A DNA stretch of 64,000 nt from Pseudomonas sp. ATCC PTA-122608 (GTDB lineage: Bacteria > Pseudomonadota > Gammaproteobacteria > Pseudomonadales > Pseudomonadaceae): assembly GCF_001952855.1 (NCBI RefSeq), contig NZ_LPNO01000008.1:1-64000 (forward strand). Reading direction: 5' to 3'. Shown one piece after another: positions 44,301 to 52,493 of this stretch. The notes beneath the pieces were generated by a model. It did no database searches. It was not told where the DNA came from and saw only the letters and a program-made list of their open reading frames with translations. The position numbers and the translations under genes are program-made. Positions within the stretch are counted from its first letter, which is position 1; each line of letters begins with the position of its first letter.

Positions 44301-47300
44301 GTGAGTCCTAGTGTTCGGAAGCGTAGCTCTGCTGCATTCATCAACTCCCTCAAATTAAAACTAACTGAATCGTCTAACTTTAAACGCAAGGTCAAAATCA
44401 TAAAAGATAGCTCCTCACTGAGTTATGAAAAGCGATCGGAGTATTCGCGTGTTGTTACCCATAGAATTGAACCACTCTTGTCTTACGCCCAGTGGGTTGT
44501 TGAGGCTATCTCACCTCCAAAGGGCTTTACGAGAAGTGATGTACTAAATTCAGCGTTCGATCAGCTGGAGCGAAACGTTAATCAAGCCTCCGAGTATCCA
44601 TATACCGATACTAAATCTTATCTTGCTTGGATCGGTTTTCACACATTATTTTTCGTTGCGGACTCATTGGCTGCGATTGATGAGCATTTAGGTAGTCGGA
44701 TTGCAAATTGGCTCTTAGTTGCTCCTGGGATTTATCAACCAGAGAAAATCAAAATAGTCACACGCCTTTCTCGGATAGAGGAATGTCACGACGCGGCTCT
44801 TAAATTGGCTAGACATATTGAGTCTCGCATTGTTTCTGATACGGATGTCAGCAATCGAATAAACTCCTACGGCGAACTTGCCCGGGCGGTGTGGCGTGTA
44901 TCTACCGAGGAGGCTGCATCACTATTTCGGCGAACGATTGATCTTGCTGATGCTGTTGGAGCTGATGATATTGATCGAACTAACAGTATTCTTGAGCTCA
45001 CTAGGCACTATTCCGGCAATGAACTGAGTGCCGAGGCCGCTCATGGCCTCGCCAGAATACTAGAGCTTAGTCAGAATGAAGATTCAAAGTTTCCATGGTT
45101 TGAGTATGCTCAAACCATGGTTCCCGCTGCAGGCCTGGGGGCTCTTCCAATCATTGCAAGGCTTGATGACCGCGAAATGTCTGATTTGGGGCGCACCTTA
45201 GGACCTACCCTCACCGTACTTGTGAGCTCAGGGAAACTTAAAGCTGACTTGGCTTGTTGTCTATACGGGTTGGCAGAACCTATTGAATCATGGACTTGGC
45301 AAGTTACATGCTTGATTGAGGCGGCGCTCGAGAAGTTGCCTAAGGAGTCGCACGAGTGGCTGTTCACACAAATGCTAATTGAAATTGACAGAAGCGATCA
45401 GTTATCACCAACTGAAAAAAATATTGAGGAGTTGTTGAAAATCGCGCGTCGCCACCTGCCGAAAACGTCGATGTCGCTAAGCCGTATTGAAGGCCTTGCA
45501 GCGCGAAACCCTGGTTTAGACTCCCAATATTCGGGAGGTGAAAAGAAGAAGGTGAAAGTGGCTTGTAATATTGACATTACTGACCCCGATCAAATTGATC
45601 GTGCCATTCTGAGTAAAGGAGTCGAGACGCCTGGGTGGGGAACATATCGATCTGCTATAGCTTATTTTGCTACAGCGGCTACAGTACCCGCTAAACGTCT
45701 TGGTTTTGTAAATGCTGTCGTCAATAGTAATGTTGCTGGGTTGGCGGACAAGCTAGAAGCTCTAAAATATTATTTACCAGACTGGAGTAATAAGTCTACC
45801 GCGCTGAAAGATGCTCTCCCAAACCATGCTCTTACCTTGGCGACTAAGCATTCATTGGAATTGGTCAGCTCTGACTGGCAGGGAGGAGTATGCTGGGACC
45901 TGTTGGACAAAAATTTTGAGGCTGACCGGAAAGCGGTTGTAGAGCGCGTAGTCACGTCTTTGTGCTCAGCATCTAGCGATGTGACTGGTGACTCATGGTT
46001 AATGCTAGCGGCGAAGCTAGCGCCTAAAACATCAAATTTGGCCCTCGCTTCAAGTATGGAGCGCTTTATTGCTCAGAGTGCTTCTACAATTCCGGCTGAG
46101 GTGGGAGATGGTCCTTGGGCTGAGCATTTTTTGGTTACTAACGAAGAGTCAGATATCGCGGCAGGAATGATTTGGTCACGCTTAGGTCACCGTAGCGCAA
46201 AGATACGATGGCGTGGAGTTCATGCAGTGATGCGTTTGGCTCAAGCTGGGCGATTTGATGCCATTGACCGGTTGGTCGAGCGATTTGGAACATCAACTGC
46301 GCTGCCTTTTGGTGATGTGAAATTCCCGTTTTTTACGTTGCATGCTCGTTTATGGCTCATGATCTCACTGGCGCGCATCGCATTAGACTTTCCTGTTCAG
46401 GTAGCTGAATATCGGGCGCTGTTCGAGCAGGTCGCGTTCGATAAAGTCTATTTGCACGTAGTGATGCAGGCGTTTGCGGTGGATGCGCTAATAGCAATTG
46501 CCCCAACACTCGATAGTTCGGATGAAGCGGATCTGCTAGCGAGTCTTCATGCGATCAACCAATCACCATTTCCGCACCAGTCTTCCGTAACTCCTGCAAA
46601 AGGTCGTTACTCCTCCCGGCCGAAGCAGTCAGCGGAGCCTGCGAATAACTTTGTTCTGGAATATGACTTCAACAAGCATCACGTTGAAAAACTTTGCGAT
46701 GTATTTGGCTGTGCTGTTTGGGAAGCTGGAGATGCAATTACTGGATGGGTAAGGCAATGGGATTGTGATATTGAGGGAATGCATGATTGCGCTAGGAGTC
46801 GGCGTCACGATGAGCGATACCGGTCTTCAGATTCGACTGCAGAAATCGACACCTTTGGAGGATATTTAGGATGGCATGCGTTGATGTTAGTTGCTGGGGA
46901 CATGCTTAGTTCGCGAATTGTAACCGGGAGTGATTGGTATGGTGTTGACGCATGGACCTCCTTCCTAGCTTCATATCGACTCTCGCGACATGATGGTAAG
47001 TGGTTGTCGGATGCAACGGATTTATTTCCCCTTAGCCTCACAAAGGAAAGTGACCTTCCAATGGATTCGGTCTCGACTGGAGGAAATGATCGAGAGGATC
47101 ATGATCTCCTATCTCCTCTGATTGGCATTTGTGAGGGCAAGCTAGACTGCGAATGGATGCCAGTCGGAGGGCGTTGGTCATTACCAGGAGATGTCACGCT
47201 TTCTTTGAGTACGGTGCTTGCTGATCGTATCGATGCCGACGCTGCAGTGATGACGGTCGTGACTGATGAGAAGTTCTTTCGCAGGCTGCCTCACGATAGC

Positions 47301-47876
47301 GACGATGTTGAACGCGAATTCGGAGGTATAGATCATTCGGTGCGCTCTTGGATCGACGCTTCTGAACATAGTAGGTTTCAGATTGATCTTTATGATCCGT
47401 ATTCAAGTTTGACTTCAATGTCACGGTCTTCGCCATCGCCTTGGGTGTGTCAGTTGCTGAAATTAAAAATGGATGACCAATTTGGCCGTAGCTTCTCTGA
47501 TTCCATTGGTGCTTGTTTCTTAACGGAGGTCTGGGGGGCGTCAGGAGGTAGAGGTGAATATAGCTGGGAAAGAAGTGGACAGCGAATTTGTATCTCTCGA
47601 GAACGATTACTGAGCTTGCTGCAGCAAACTGGCTTGGTTCTCGTTGGCTTGATTACGGTGCAGAAATATCACCGTAACCATTCATCCGGGCGAATGGGAG
47701 GGACGGGGGCTTTCACTAATCGAACGTATAGCTTCATCGTTTCCCAAGAGGGGGCGGTGTCAGCACCGTTGCGTGCTAGTAAGCTAGCGCTGAGTGCGAT
47801 CAAAGATCTAGATCGATACGATCGTGATTTTAATGAGCGCTTCAAGGCAATTTCTGCGCGTATTCGTGAGTTATAG
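41364..47876 (+). CDS. Avs-like STAND NTPase with N-terminal Cap4-type nuclease
   Basis: A 2170-aa protein. Residues about 20-200 resemble the Cap4/DUF4297 PD-(D/E)xK nuclease: GHAFHEAWAARSALELL, then LEGFD (Glu51, Asp54) and VEIVQFKYS with the QxK motif (Gln90, Lys92). The STAND P-loop NTPase follows, with Walker A GAGGMGKT (300-307) and Walker B VVLVLDAIDHA (Asp402, Asp405), then a winged-helix-like region (VPLEELAVAHGI, GLMFRDEPTETLIR near 600). About 1500 helical residues follow, probably TPR-like sensor repeats. This order and size match antiviral Avs proteins, which recognise phage terminase or portal proteins and then cut DNA. Codon use is AT-richer than the core. It is divergent from the conjugation operon, with a 172-base intergenic region. 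Confidence 0.82.
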   Translation: MDDNIEMGREPVQIDKVLASKAGHAFHEAWAARSALELLIPSTQLAAITLEGFDVIDEGDLDASAVEIADMVRYYGNSNVAEASRVEIVQFKYSIARASIPARASDLVKTLKKFANTDVQLRAKHGDIHVEHIVHYEFATNRPIHQNLITAIAQGQDGGVYLPDVIKQRRQVSEALEDYPYPHETLLHRLILTGGGGALDEVDRSVSHVLASWSEASDPEAEKRLLKLRNLVRTKAGPSANGDKRIERVAVLAELEVDHEDRLYPTPAAFMPIECLVKRSIISDAIKLAREGGPPLIVHGAGGMGKTVLMQSIAEQMASRDQVVIFDGFGAGRWRDPADGRFRAERTLVHLANLLAGRGLCDILLPISDITSLLRAFRSRLVQSVASIRQADAAACVVLVLDAIDHAAISAVEFKETSFAQQLLRSFCANPIDGVMLIGSCRTERLGLAVGDAEYRGFEIPPFTPQEIRELILKHDPDTNDLEIATLEMRSGRNPRCLNMLLIDGRPYDSVLIPLENNQPSALLDTLLNKRLLEVRRFALSRGVRNADIDLLLMGIALLPPPVPLEELAVAHGIAQREVESFAADLAPLLERTPHGLMFRDEPTETLIRQECESDLASLERIVGVLTSRQANSNYAARALPSLLVSLERTEQLIALATDVRVPSSASKVSRRDIRLTRITAALNVCSKEHRSDDLAGLLLEASIVGAGHERTDRFLCDFPDLASVAGDVEALRRLFTTKICWPGERHSALAIAHSFAGEMGEALRNSRRAIDWQRWASSSSISSFSELKPKAARNTREDLGIFYVQILAGNDVRAVKNFERMKEGIAYQKISDLFELFERHKVSPNKPSYEIFQRLRYCRSRSRALWAAALEFSNNAPDVDRWIVKRFARANASANKHKAEPGTDFAVIARGIDLGLIEEAKEILSSVKVSPPILYDYTSHWHMQQQVVSAVILAGLKATVSKKAVTIIDLLPEELILLVSPSVRKRSSAAFINSLKLKLTESSNFKRKVKIIKDSSSLSYEKRSEYSRVVTHRIEPLLSYAQWVVEAISPPKGFTRSDVLNSAFDQLERNVNQASEYPYTDTKSYLAWIGFHTLFFVADSLAAIDEHLGSRIANWLLVAPGIYQPEKIKIVTRLSRIEECHDAALKLARHIESRIVSDTDVSNRINSYGELARAVWRVSTEEAASLFRRTIDLADAVGADDIDRTNSILELTRHYSGNELSAEAAHGLARILELSQNEDSKFPWFEYAQTMVPAAGLGALPIIARLDDREMSDLGRTLGPTLTVLVSSGKLKADLACCLYGLAEPIESWTWQVTCLIEAALEKLPKESHEWLFTQMLIEIDRSDQLSPTEKNIEELLKIARRHLPKTSMSLSRIEGLAARNPGLDSQYSGGEKKKVKVACNIDITDPDQIDRAILSKGVETPGWGTYRSAIAYFATAATVPAKRLGFVNAVVNSNVAGLADKLEALKYYLPDWSNKSTALKDALPNHALTLATKHSLELVSSDWQGGVCWDLLDKNFEADRKAVVERVVTSLCSASSDVTGDSWLMLAAKLAPKTSNLALASSMERFIAQSASTIPAEVGDGPWAEHFLVTNEESDIAAGMIWSRLGHRSAKIRWRGVHAVMRLAQAGRFDAIDRLVERFGTSTALPFGDVKFPFFTLHARLWLMISLARIALDFPVQVAEYRALFEQVAFDKVYLHVVMQAFAVDALIAIAPTLDSSDEADLLASLHAINQSPFPHQSSVTPAKGRYSSRPKQSAEPANNFVLEYDFNKHHVEKLCDVFGCAVWEAGDAITGWVRQWDCDIEGMHDCARSRRHDERYRSSDSTAEIDTFGGYLGWHALMLVAGDMLSSRIVTGSDWYGVDAWTSFLASYRLSRHDGKWLSDATDLFPLSLTKESDLPMDSVSTGGNDREDHDLLSPLIGICEGKLDCEWMPVGGRWSLPGDVTLSLSTVLADRIDADAAVMTVVTDEKFFRRLPHDSDDVEREFGGIDHSVRSWIDASEHSRFQIDLYDPYSSLTSMSRSSPSPWVCQLLKLKMDDQFGRSFSDSIGACFLTEVWGASGGRGEYSWERSGQRICISRERLLSLLQQTGLVLVGLITVQKYHRNHSSGRMGGTGAFTNRTYSFIVSQEGAVSAPLRASKLALSAIKDLDRYDRDFNERFKAISARIREL

Positions 47877-48269
47877 GGCGATTGGTACGTACTCATTACT
47901 TCAACCGTCTATTGAGGACGAGTGACCTTACCTACATTATTTCGATAATACGAAAAGTCTGTGAGTGGGTGACTTGACGATAATTGGTATGTGACGATAA
48001 CGCTATATGGTACAGAGTGCGATCTAGCGCCGATGCTGCAGTTCTCGTTGTGATTTTAATGTATATTGATTTTAATTCATCCTTGATGGTTGTAAGTGCC
48101 GACTTATGGAAGGCTGAGGCTTTTAGCGGGCCTGCCGGCTAGGTGAATACCTTTGATTCTAGAAGTTAATCTGTGACTTGAATTGGTGCTATTCATTGGG
48201 GCGATATCTTACGTCCAACCTTTCAGTATGTCTTTGAGTTTTTCATCAGTTGCTTGAATGGGTACAACA
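47877..48269. other. AT-rich gap, no gene seen
   Basis: Both strands lack an open frame with coding character and I see no strong hairpin. It separates the convergent Avs-like and HNH-locus transcripts. Confidence 0.5.
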
Positions 48270-48872
48270 TTACAGTGTTGAGTAGGCGCGATCCAATTGT
48301 ATCTCTGTGGCGTTGGCCCTCTCTGTGAGTAACTCGTCTGAAGTATATATGAATACGGACAATATTCCCTTCCAGTTTCCGACTCCCTCCAACTCAATAT
48401 CAACGGAAATAGGCAAGCGATTATCCATCAGTTCAAATGAGGAAATTTCGACGCTATTGATCCGATTGACGCAAGCCATTGGCGTCGTTACCAGCGAGCC
48501 ATGGTATGGTTTTGAGGGAATGGAGGAGAGGCGAATCATTTCCATTGTAACGAGGTCGCTAAACCAAGGGGATCCGAGATAACGCCAGTAAAGATCAGAG
48601 ACATCACTACCTTGGTCAAGGTCCGCGAACCACGTCCCATATGCCAGACCTAAAGTGGATTGACAGATTTGAGCAATTGCATCAATCCCTTCGAGCCGTT
48701 TCAATGTATCGGCGCACAATATTTTGATCTTGCTAGCATCCCGACGCGGTACTTCGGCTTCGAATATAAACTGAAGCTCATAACCTTGACTTGTACGTTT
48801 AATGGTCGGGGCCTCAGCTAACAATCCGCCATAACCAAGCTCGTTTAGAAGTACATATCGACGTTCGGGCGG
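48270..48872 (-). pseudogene. 3' half of HNH gene, cut off by an in-frame amber codon
   Basis: The reading frame of the HNH gene continues after its TAG (48873-48875) without shift for 200 codons to a TAA at 48270. The first codons read PPERRYVLLNELGYGG, then LLAEAPTIKRTSQGYELQFIFEAEVPRR; the sequence looks coding and folds as mixed alpha-beta. No ATG or GTG lies near the amber codon; the first possible start is a TTG at 48824 without a ribosome site. So it is either the lost C-terminal domain of the HNH protein or a separate gene with a poor start. No family recognised. Confidence 0.55.
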
Positions 48873-49385
48873 CTATTTTTTAAAGTCTTGAGTTAAAGAC
48901 CACAGATCACGAATAGTCCCTTGCAAAAAGTGGGAAATTCTAACTTGGTGTCCTTCAGGTCCAGATTGCAAGACCAAGCCTAAGGCTATGAGATAGGGAC
49001 CAATCGCAATTATGTCCTCTGCATCTGCGGCTCCGAATCCGTGGATGCGGCGGGACACCTCGTGTTGTCTCTTAAGGTCTAAGAGATATTTAACCGGAAA
49101 GCGCTGTTCATCGCGGTCAATGAGAACACTGCAGGTTCCACACAGCCAGATCCCATTATCGATATGCGAACGCTCAGCGGAGGTCATATTGGGGTCATAA
49201 CGGCGCGCGCCCGGCCCGCCTGAAGCTGCAGTGATGTGTGCGGCAACTCCGATCATAGTAACGGCATTTGATGCCTCATCGCTTGGCCCGACCGTTGAGC
49301 ATTTGCAGTTGGAGCATAGATAGCTAGCACGCAACGCCAAATCACTCTTGGTTCGGTTCGTAAAGTCGTCGCGAGTATTTGACAT
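48873..49385 (-). CDS. HNH endonuclease-like protein
   Basis: A 170-aa protein with a zinc-stabilised HNH fold: CSNCKCSTVGPSDEA, then VAAHITAASGGPGARRYDPNMT, and IDNGIWLCGTCSVLIDRD. The pattern (CxxC, G.AAHI.AA..GGPGARRY, N.IWLC..C..LID.D) is that of HNH nucleases often fused to other domains in defence-rich islands. The last 50 residues are helical and stop abruptly at TAG; the frame stays open beyond (see 48270-48872), suggesting truncation of a larger, about 371-aa protein. ATG 49385. Confidence 0.75.
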   Translation of the reverse strand: MSNTRDDFTNRTKSDLALRASYLCSNCKCSTVGPSDEASNAVTMIGVAAHITAASGGPGARRYDPNMTSAERSHIDNGIWLCGTCSVLIDRDEQRFPVKYLLDLKRQHEVSRRIHGFGAADAEDIIAIGPYLIALGLVLQSGPEGHQVRISHFLQGTIRDLWSLTQDFKK

Positions 49386-49820
49386 ATTTTGCCACTAAGC
49401 AGGGGAGTGATGCTGCGTCGCCTTTTCATTCTAAGTTTCCGATGAAGTTAAGCGAGCATGCGTGTTATTGGAGCTTTTCTATCAGTTTTGTTCGCGTTGA
49501 TGATTAGATCATATCAGTACGCAAAGCCGGAAGGTAAGCGTCGAGTTGGTGCTCATTGGGCAGGAGTACCTAGAGAGATCAGATCTTATGGGACTGGATT
49601 TTCAAACAGAGGCAACTTACTCAAAAATGAATAGGTACTGGGGACGTATGACGGAAATCCTCGAGAGTCTTCACTTGCGATTGTCCCCACATTAGCAATT
49701 CAGTGATAAAACCGTTCATGCGTCGTTAAGGATTCAAGAGCATGCCAACGTCTTCAAAGGCAATATGAGCCGTATCACTGGGGCGTGACCTATTTCGACG
49801 AAGCTAGCAATTTTTGTCAA

Positions 49821-49846
49821 ATGGCGCTATATTTTGGCCATATGGC
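49821..49846 (+). promoter_or_regulatory. Candidate autoregulatory operator of the Xre-RES pair
   Basis: ATGGC at 49821 and the palindrome GCCATATGGC at 49837-49846 flank a TATATT (-10-like, 49829-49834), just upstream of the antitoxin start. Antitoxins of this class usually repress their own promoter. The rest of 49386-49820 holds no gene I can support. Confidence 0.4.
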
Positions 49847-49860
49847 AGAGGAGCGCGATC

Positions 49861-50334
49861 ATGATTGCTGCAGGTAAAGAGTCCTATCCAATAGCGTACG
49901 ACCCAATACGTCCGTTGCAGTTATTGTTCGGTGAGGGGAAAAAGCTCAAAGCCACCAGCGCGTTTGAGCTTCACGCGATGATGGAGAAAGGATTTCCGTC
50001 GGACCTGGTCATCTCGTTTGTTCAATCGTACAGCCAGTTCCGTGACCATCAGGTGTTTTCTAAGATCATTGGCCTGTCTGATCGTACGGTGCAGCGTCGG
50101 ATCAAGAGTCCTGAGCCGCTGACCGCCGAACAAACGAACGGTACCTGGCGCTTAGCTACAGTGTTGAGCAAAGCTGAAGAAGTCTTGGGTGATCGCCAGC
50201 AAGCGGTTAACTGGATGACGTCGCCAGCAATGGGGCTTGAAGGGAAGGCGCCTATAGATCTTCTGACCACGCAAATGGGCTTTGAGCTGGTCGAGGACTT
50301 TCTGACCCGCATGGAGTATGGGGTGTACTCCTGA
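49861..50334 (+). CDS. Xre/MbcA/ParS-type antitoxin (DUF2384)
   Basis: A 157-aa antitoxin of the Xre-RES class. The N-terminal part includes an Xre-like helix-turn-helix region (FSKIIGLSDRTVQRRIKSPEPLTAEQTNGTWRL), and the C-terminal DUF2384 toxin-binding segment contains LGDRQQAVNWMTSPAMGLEGKAPIDLL and ELVEDFLTRMEYGVY. The start is ATG 49861, preceded by AGAGGAG at a 7-base distance. The stop overlaps the toxin start (TGATG). Confidence 0.9.
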   Translation: MIAAGKESYPIAYDPIRPLQLLFGEGKKLKATSAFELHAMMEKGFPSDLVISFVQSYSQFRDHQVFSKIIGLSDRTVQRRIKSPEPLTAEQTNGTWRLATVLSKAEEVLGDRQQAVNWMTSPAMGLEGKAPIDLLTTQMGFELVEDFLTRMEYGVYS

Positions 50335-50825
50335 TGACGATACTGCCAGGGAATGGTGAGCTGTATTTGTGGCGTCTTGACCAGGAGAAACATGCGTCCA
50401 CCTGGTCGTCCGGCATAGGTGCTGAAATTGCCGGCGGCCGGTGGAACTCTAAAGGTTGCAAGGCTGTGTATTGCTCGGCGGATCCCTCCACGGCGATTCT
50501 TGAGGTGGCCGTGCATAAAGGCTTTCAGGCACTGGATACGGTACCGCATGTCTTGACGTGTGCCCGGGTAAAAGAATTCAAGTTGGTTCACCAGGTGATG
50601 CCGGACTCGGTACCGAATGCCAACTGGCTATTTCCAGGCTCCCCCGGCCGCGGTCAACAGCTGTTCGGTGACGGCCTCCTAGCTCAGCATCCCTTCGTAT
50701 TGATACCTTCGGCGGTTTCTCGGCACAGCTGGAATGTGCTGATGAATCCCGTTGCGGCAGAGGACCTGTTTGAACTCGTTAGCCAAGAGCGATTCGCGTT
50801 GGACACCAGGCTCAACCCCCCGTAG
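50334..50825 (+). CDS. RES-domain toxin (NAD-degrading)
   Basis: A 163-aa RES-family toxin; members such as MbcT and RES-Pp degrade NAD by phosphorolysis or hydrolysis. Family residues are visible: LYLWRLD (Arg), GGRWNSKG, AVYCSADPSTAILEVAVH (Tyr, Ser, Glu) and the C-terminal NPVAAED. Coupled to the Xre antitoxin by a TGATG overlap. The pair stabilises the island or acts in phage defence by abortive infection; which is not readable here. Confidence 0.9.
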   Translation: MTILPGNGELYLWRLDQEKHASTWSSGIGAEIAGGRWNSKGCKAVYCSADPSTAILEVAVHKGFQALDTVPHVLTCARVKEFKLVHQVMPDSVPNANWLFPGSPGRGQQLFGDGLLAQHPFVLIPSAVSRHSWNVLMNPVAAEDLFELVSQERFALDTRLNPP

Positions 50826-50897
50826 AGATTGGCGATTCAACCTCCGCTTAAATCGCCGCCCTAGCCACAGAAGACGGCGATCGTTTCTGTCCCGCTA

Positions 50898-52481
50898 TCA
50901 AGCTTCCAGTAGGTACTTCTCGATATCTTCGATAATGGCGTACGACCTCGTAACCTTCGCGTCAAACTCGGTATTTAGGCCGGAAATGATCGCCTTGTTC
51001 CGCTCGGCCTTGATCACGCCGAGTAAATCCATTTTGTCTATTAGGTAGCAGACGAAGGTCATACACAGAGCAGTAATTGCACCGACCAGAACGGCGGTAA
51101 GCATAGAGGCGATCGGTACCAAGAGAGGGACGCTCATGATCAGCTTCTCCACCATCTCCTCTAAGGCGACACCACCAATTACTACGCCACCTACCGCCAA
51201 GAGCTTTAAGGCTTCATGGGCAACTTGGGCAAAGGTCAGGTTTTCTGGAGGGAAGACCATCATTTTCATCGCTTTTAAAAGAGAGAAAACGCCTTCGCGA
51301 ATCATGCGTACGGCGCGTTTCCCGGTAGTGACGAACATGTTGATAAGCATTGTCAGCGCATTGGAAATAAAGCCGGAAATGAAGCCACCGCTAAAGCCCT
51401 CGATCATGTCCTTCCACTTAGACGCTATCCTCGTGCCCAGGCGCTTCAGTCTTATAGATAGCTCTTCTAAGACTGATTCACTCTGCTGGCCGTTTTTATA
51501 AACGTCTTTAATTTCCTCGAGTGCGCTTGAAAATATTTCGACCATCAACAAGCCGAAGGCCTGTTGGGTACCCATTTTCAAACCTTCGTTTACGCCTGTT
51601 GCCGCTGCGTTTTTGGTGTAGAACTCAGCTTTTTCACTCAAGGATGGGCCGTGCTTTTCTGCTGCCTTTTCCCCACGTTGTACGGCAGCTTCGAGTTGAG
51701 TTTTGTTTATTTTGTAGTGGTCTTCGTTTGTGATCTTTCGGCCGTTTGATTTGCGATCAACCCATTCACGCTTGTCATCATCACTCATAGATATGTTGAT
51801 GTCCCGGCGAGTTGAAATCAGGTTATCTTTATCAGTACCAAAGTCGGCTTTTTGTTTTTTGGGGAGCATAAAGCCCCCATCCTTGTGGAAAGCACTGGTT
51901 GAGATGATGTGATCAGGGCTGCTCTCGCTGCCTTTTATGCGTTCAAGGGTATAACCATCAATGACGTCAGTTTTATCGATGAGCTTTGATTTCGTGAATT
52001 CGCTACCTACGGATTTTTTACCATCACCAGAAAACCTCTTGCCCTCACTATTAGGTGCATCTGTGTATTCGGCTCGGTTGTACCCGTCTTCTTTCCGGGC
52101 GTAGATGTCCTGTCCAGCGTTATGGACCGTGGTGACGTTACCCCCGACTTTATCGTGGACAGCGAGTACCTTACCCAACCCCAAAGGTCCCGCTATGGCC
52201 CCGATCACGTCCTGCTGGCATTTCTGCAACATGTGATCGAGTCGGGCAGCGTCAAAGCCCTGTTCGAGCTGGTCGATCAATCGAAGGGCTTCATTAGAAT
52301 GGTCTGCTGCAGTTAGGGATATCGCTTCAAAGTAATTGAAGGATGAAAGCCGGACATAATCAGGCTCGATGCTGAGTATTTGCGCAACTGCCTCGGGTGA
52401 TACAGCGCTATGAATCAGAGGTCTGTTGCCCACGGAGGCACGTAAGGCTTGCTGCTTTCTAAAAATTTCTAGCTTGCTCAT
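50898..52481 (-). CDS. HNH-like membrane protein, unrecognised two-gene system
   Basis: A 527-aa protein. Residues about 30-110 are helical and unassigned. At about 185-240 there is an HNH-like block: SSPDHIISTSAF (Asp190, His191), then TDKDNLISTRRDINISMSDDDK, a plausible His-Asn metal-dependent nuclease core like that of some toxins. A charged linker follows, and the C-terminal 200 residues contain two or more hydrophobic segments (SGGFISGFISNALTMLINMF; LLAVGGVVIGGVAL and VPIASMLTAVLVGAITALCMTF), so the nuclease would be membrane-tethered. ATG 52481 has AAGGAAGGGA upstream overlapping the previous stop; it is the second gene of an operon. Family not recognised. Confidence 0.6.
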   Translation of the reverse strand: MSKLEIFRKQQALRASVGNRPLIHSAVSPEAVAQILSIEPDYVRLSSFNYFEAISLTAADHSNEALRLIDQLEQGFDAARLDHMLQKCQQDVIGAIAGPLGLGKVLAVHDKVGGNVTTVHNAGQDIYARKEDGYNRAEYTDAPNSEGKRFSGDGKKSVGSEFTKSKLIDKTDVIDGYTLERIKGSESSPDHIISTSAFHKDGGFMLPKKQKADFGTDKDNLISTRRDINISMSDDDKREWVDRKSNGRKITNEDHYKINKTQLEAAVQRGEKAAEKHGPSLSEKAEFYTKNAAATGVNEGLKMGTQQAFGLLMVEIFSSALEEIKDVYKNGQQSESVLEELSIRLKRLGTRIASKWKDMIEGFSGGFISGFISNALTMLINMFVTTGKRAVRMIREGVFSLLKAMKMMVFPPENLTFAQVAHEALKLLAVGGVVIGGVALEEMVEKLIMSVPLLVPIASMLTAVLVGAITALCMTFVCYLIDKMDLLGVIKAERNKAIISGLNTEFDAKVTRSYAIIEDIEKYLLEA

Positions 52482-52493
52482 CGCATCCCTTCC

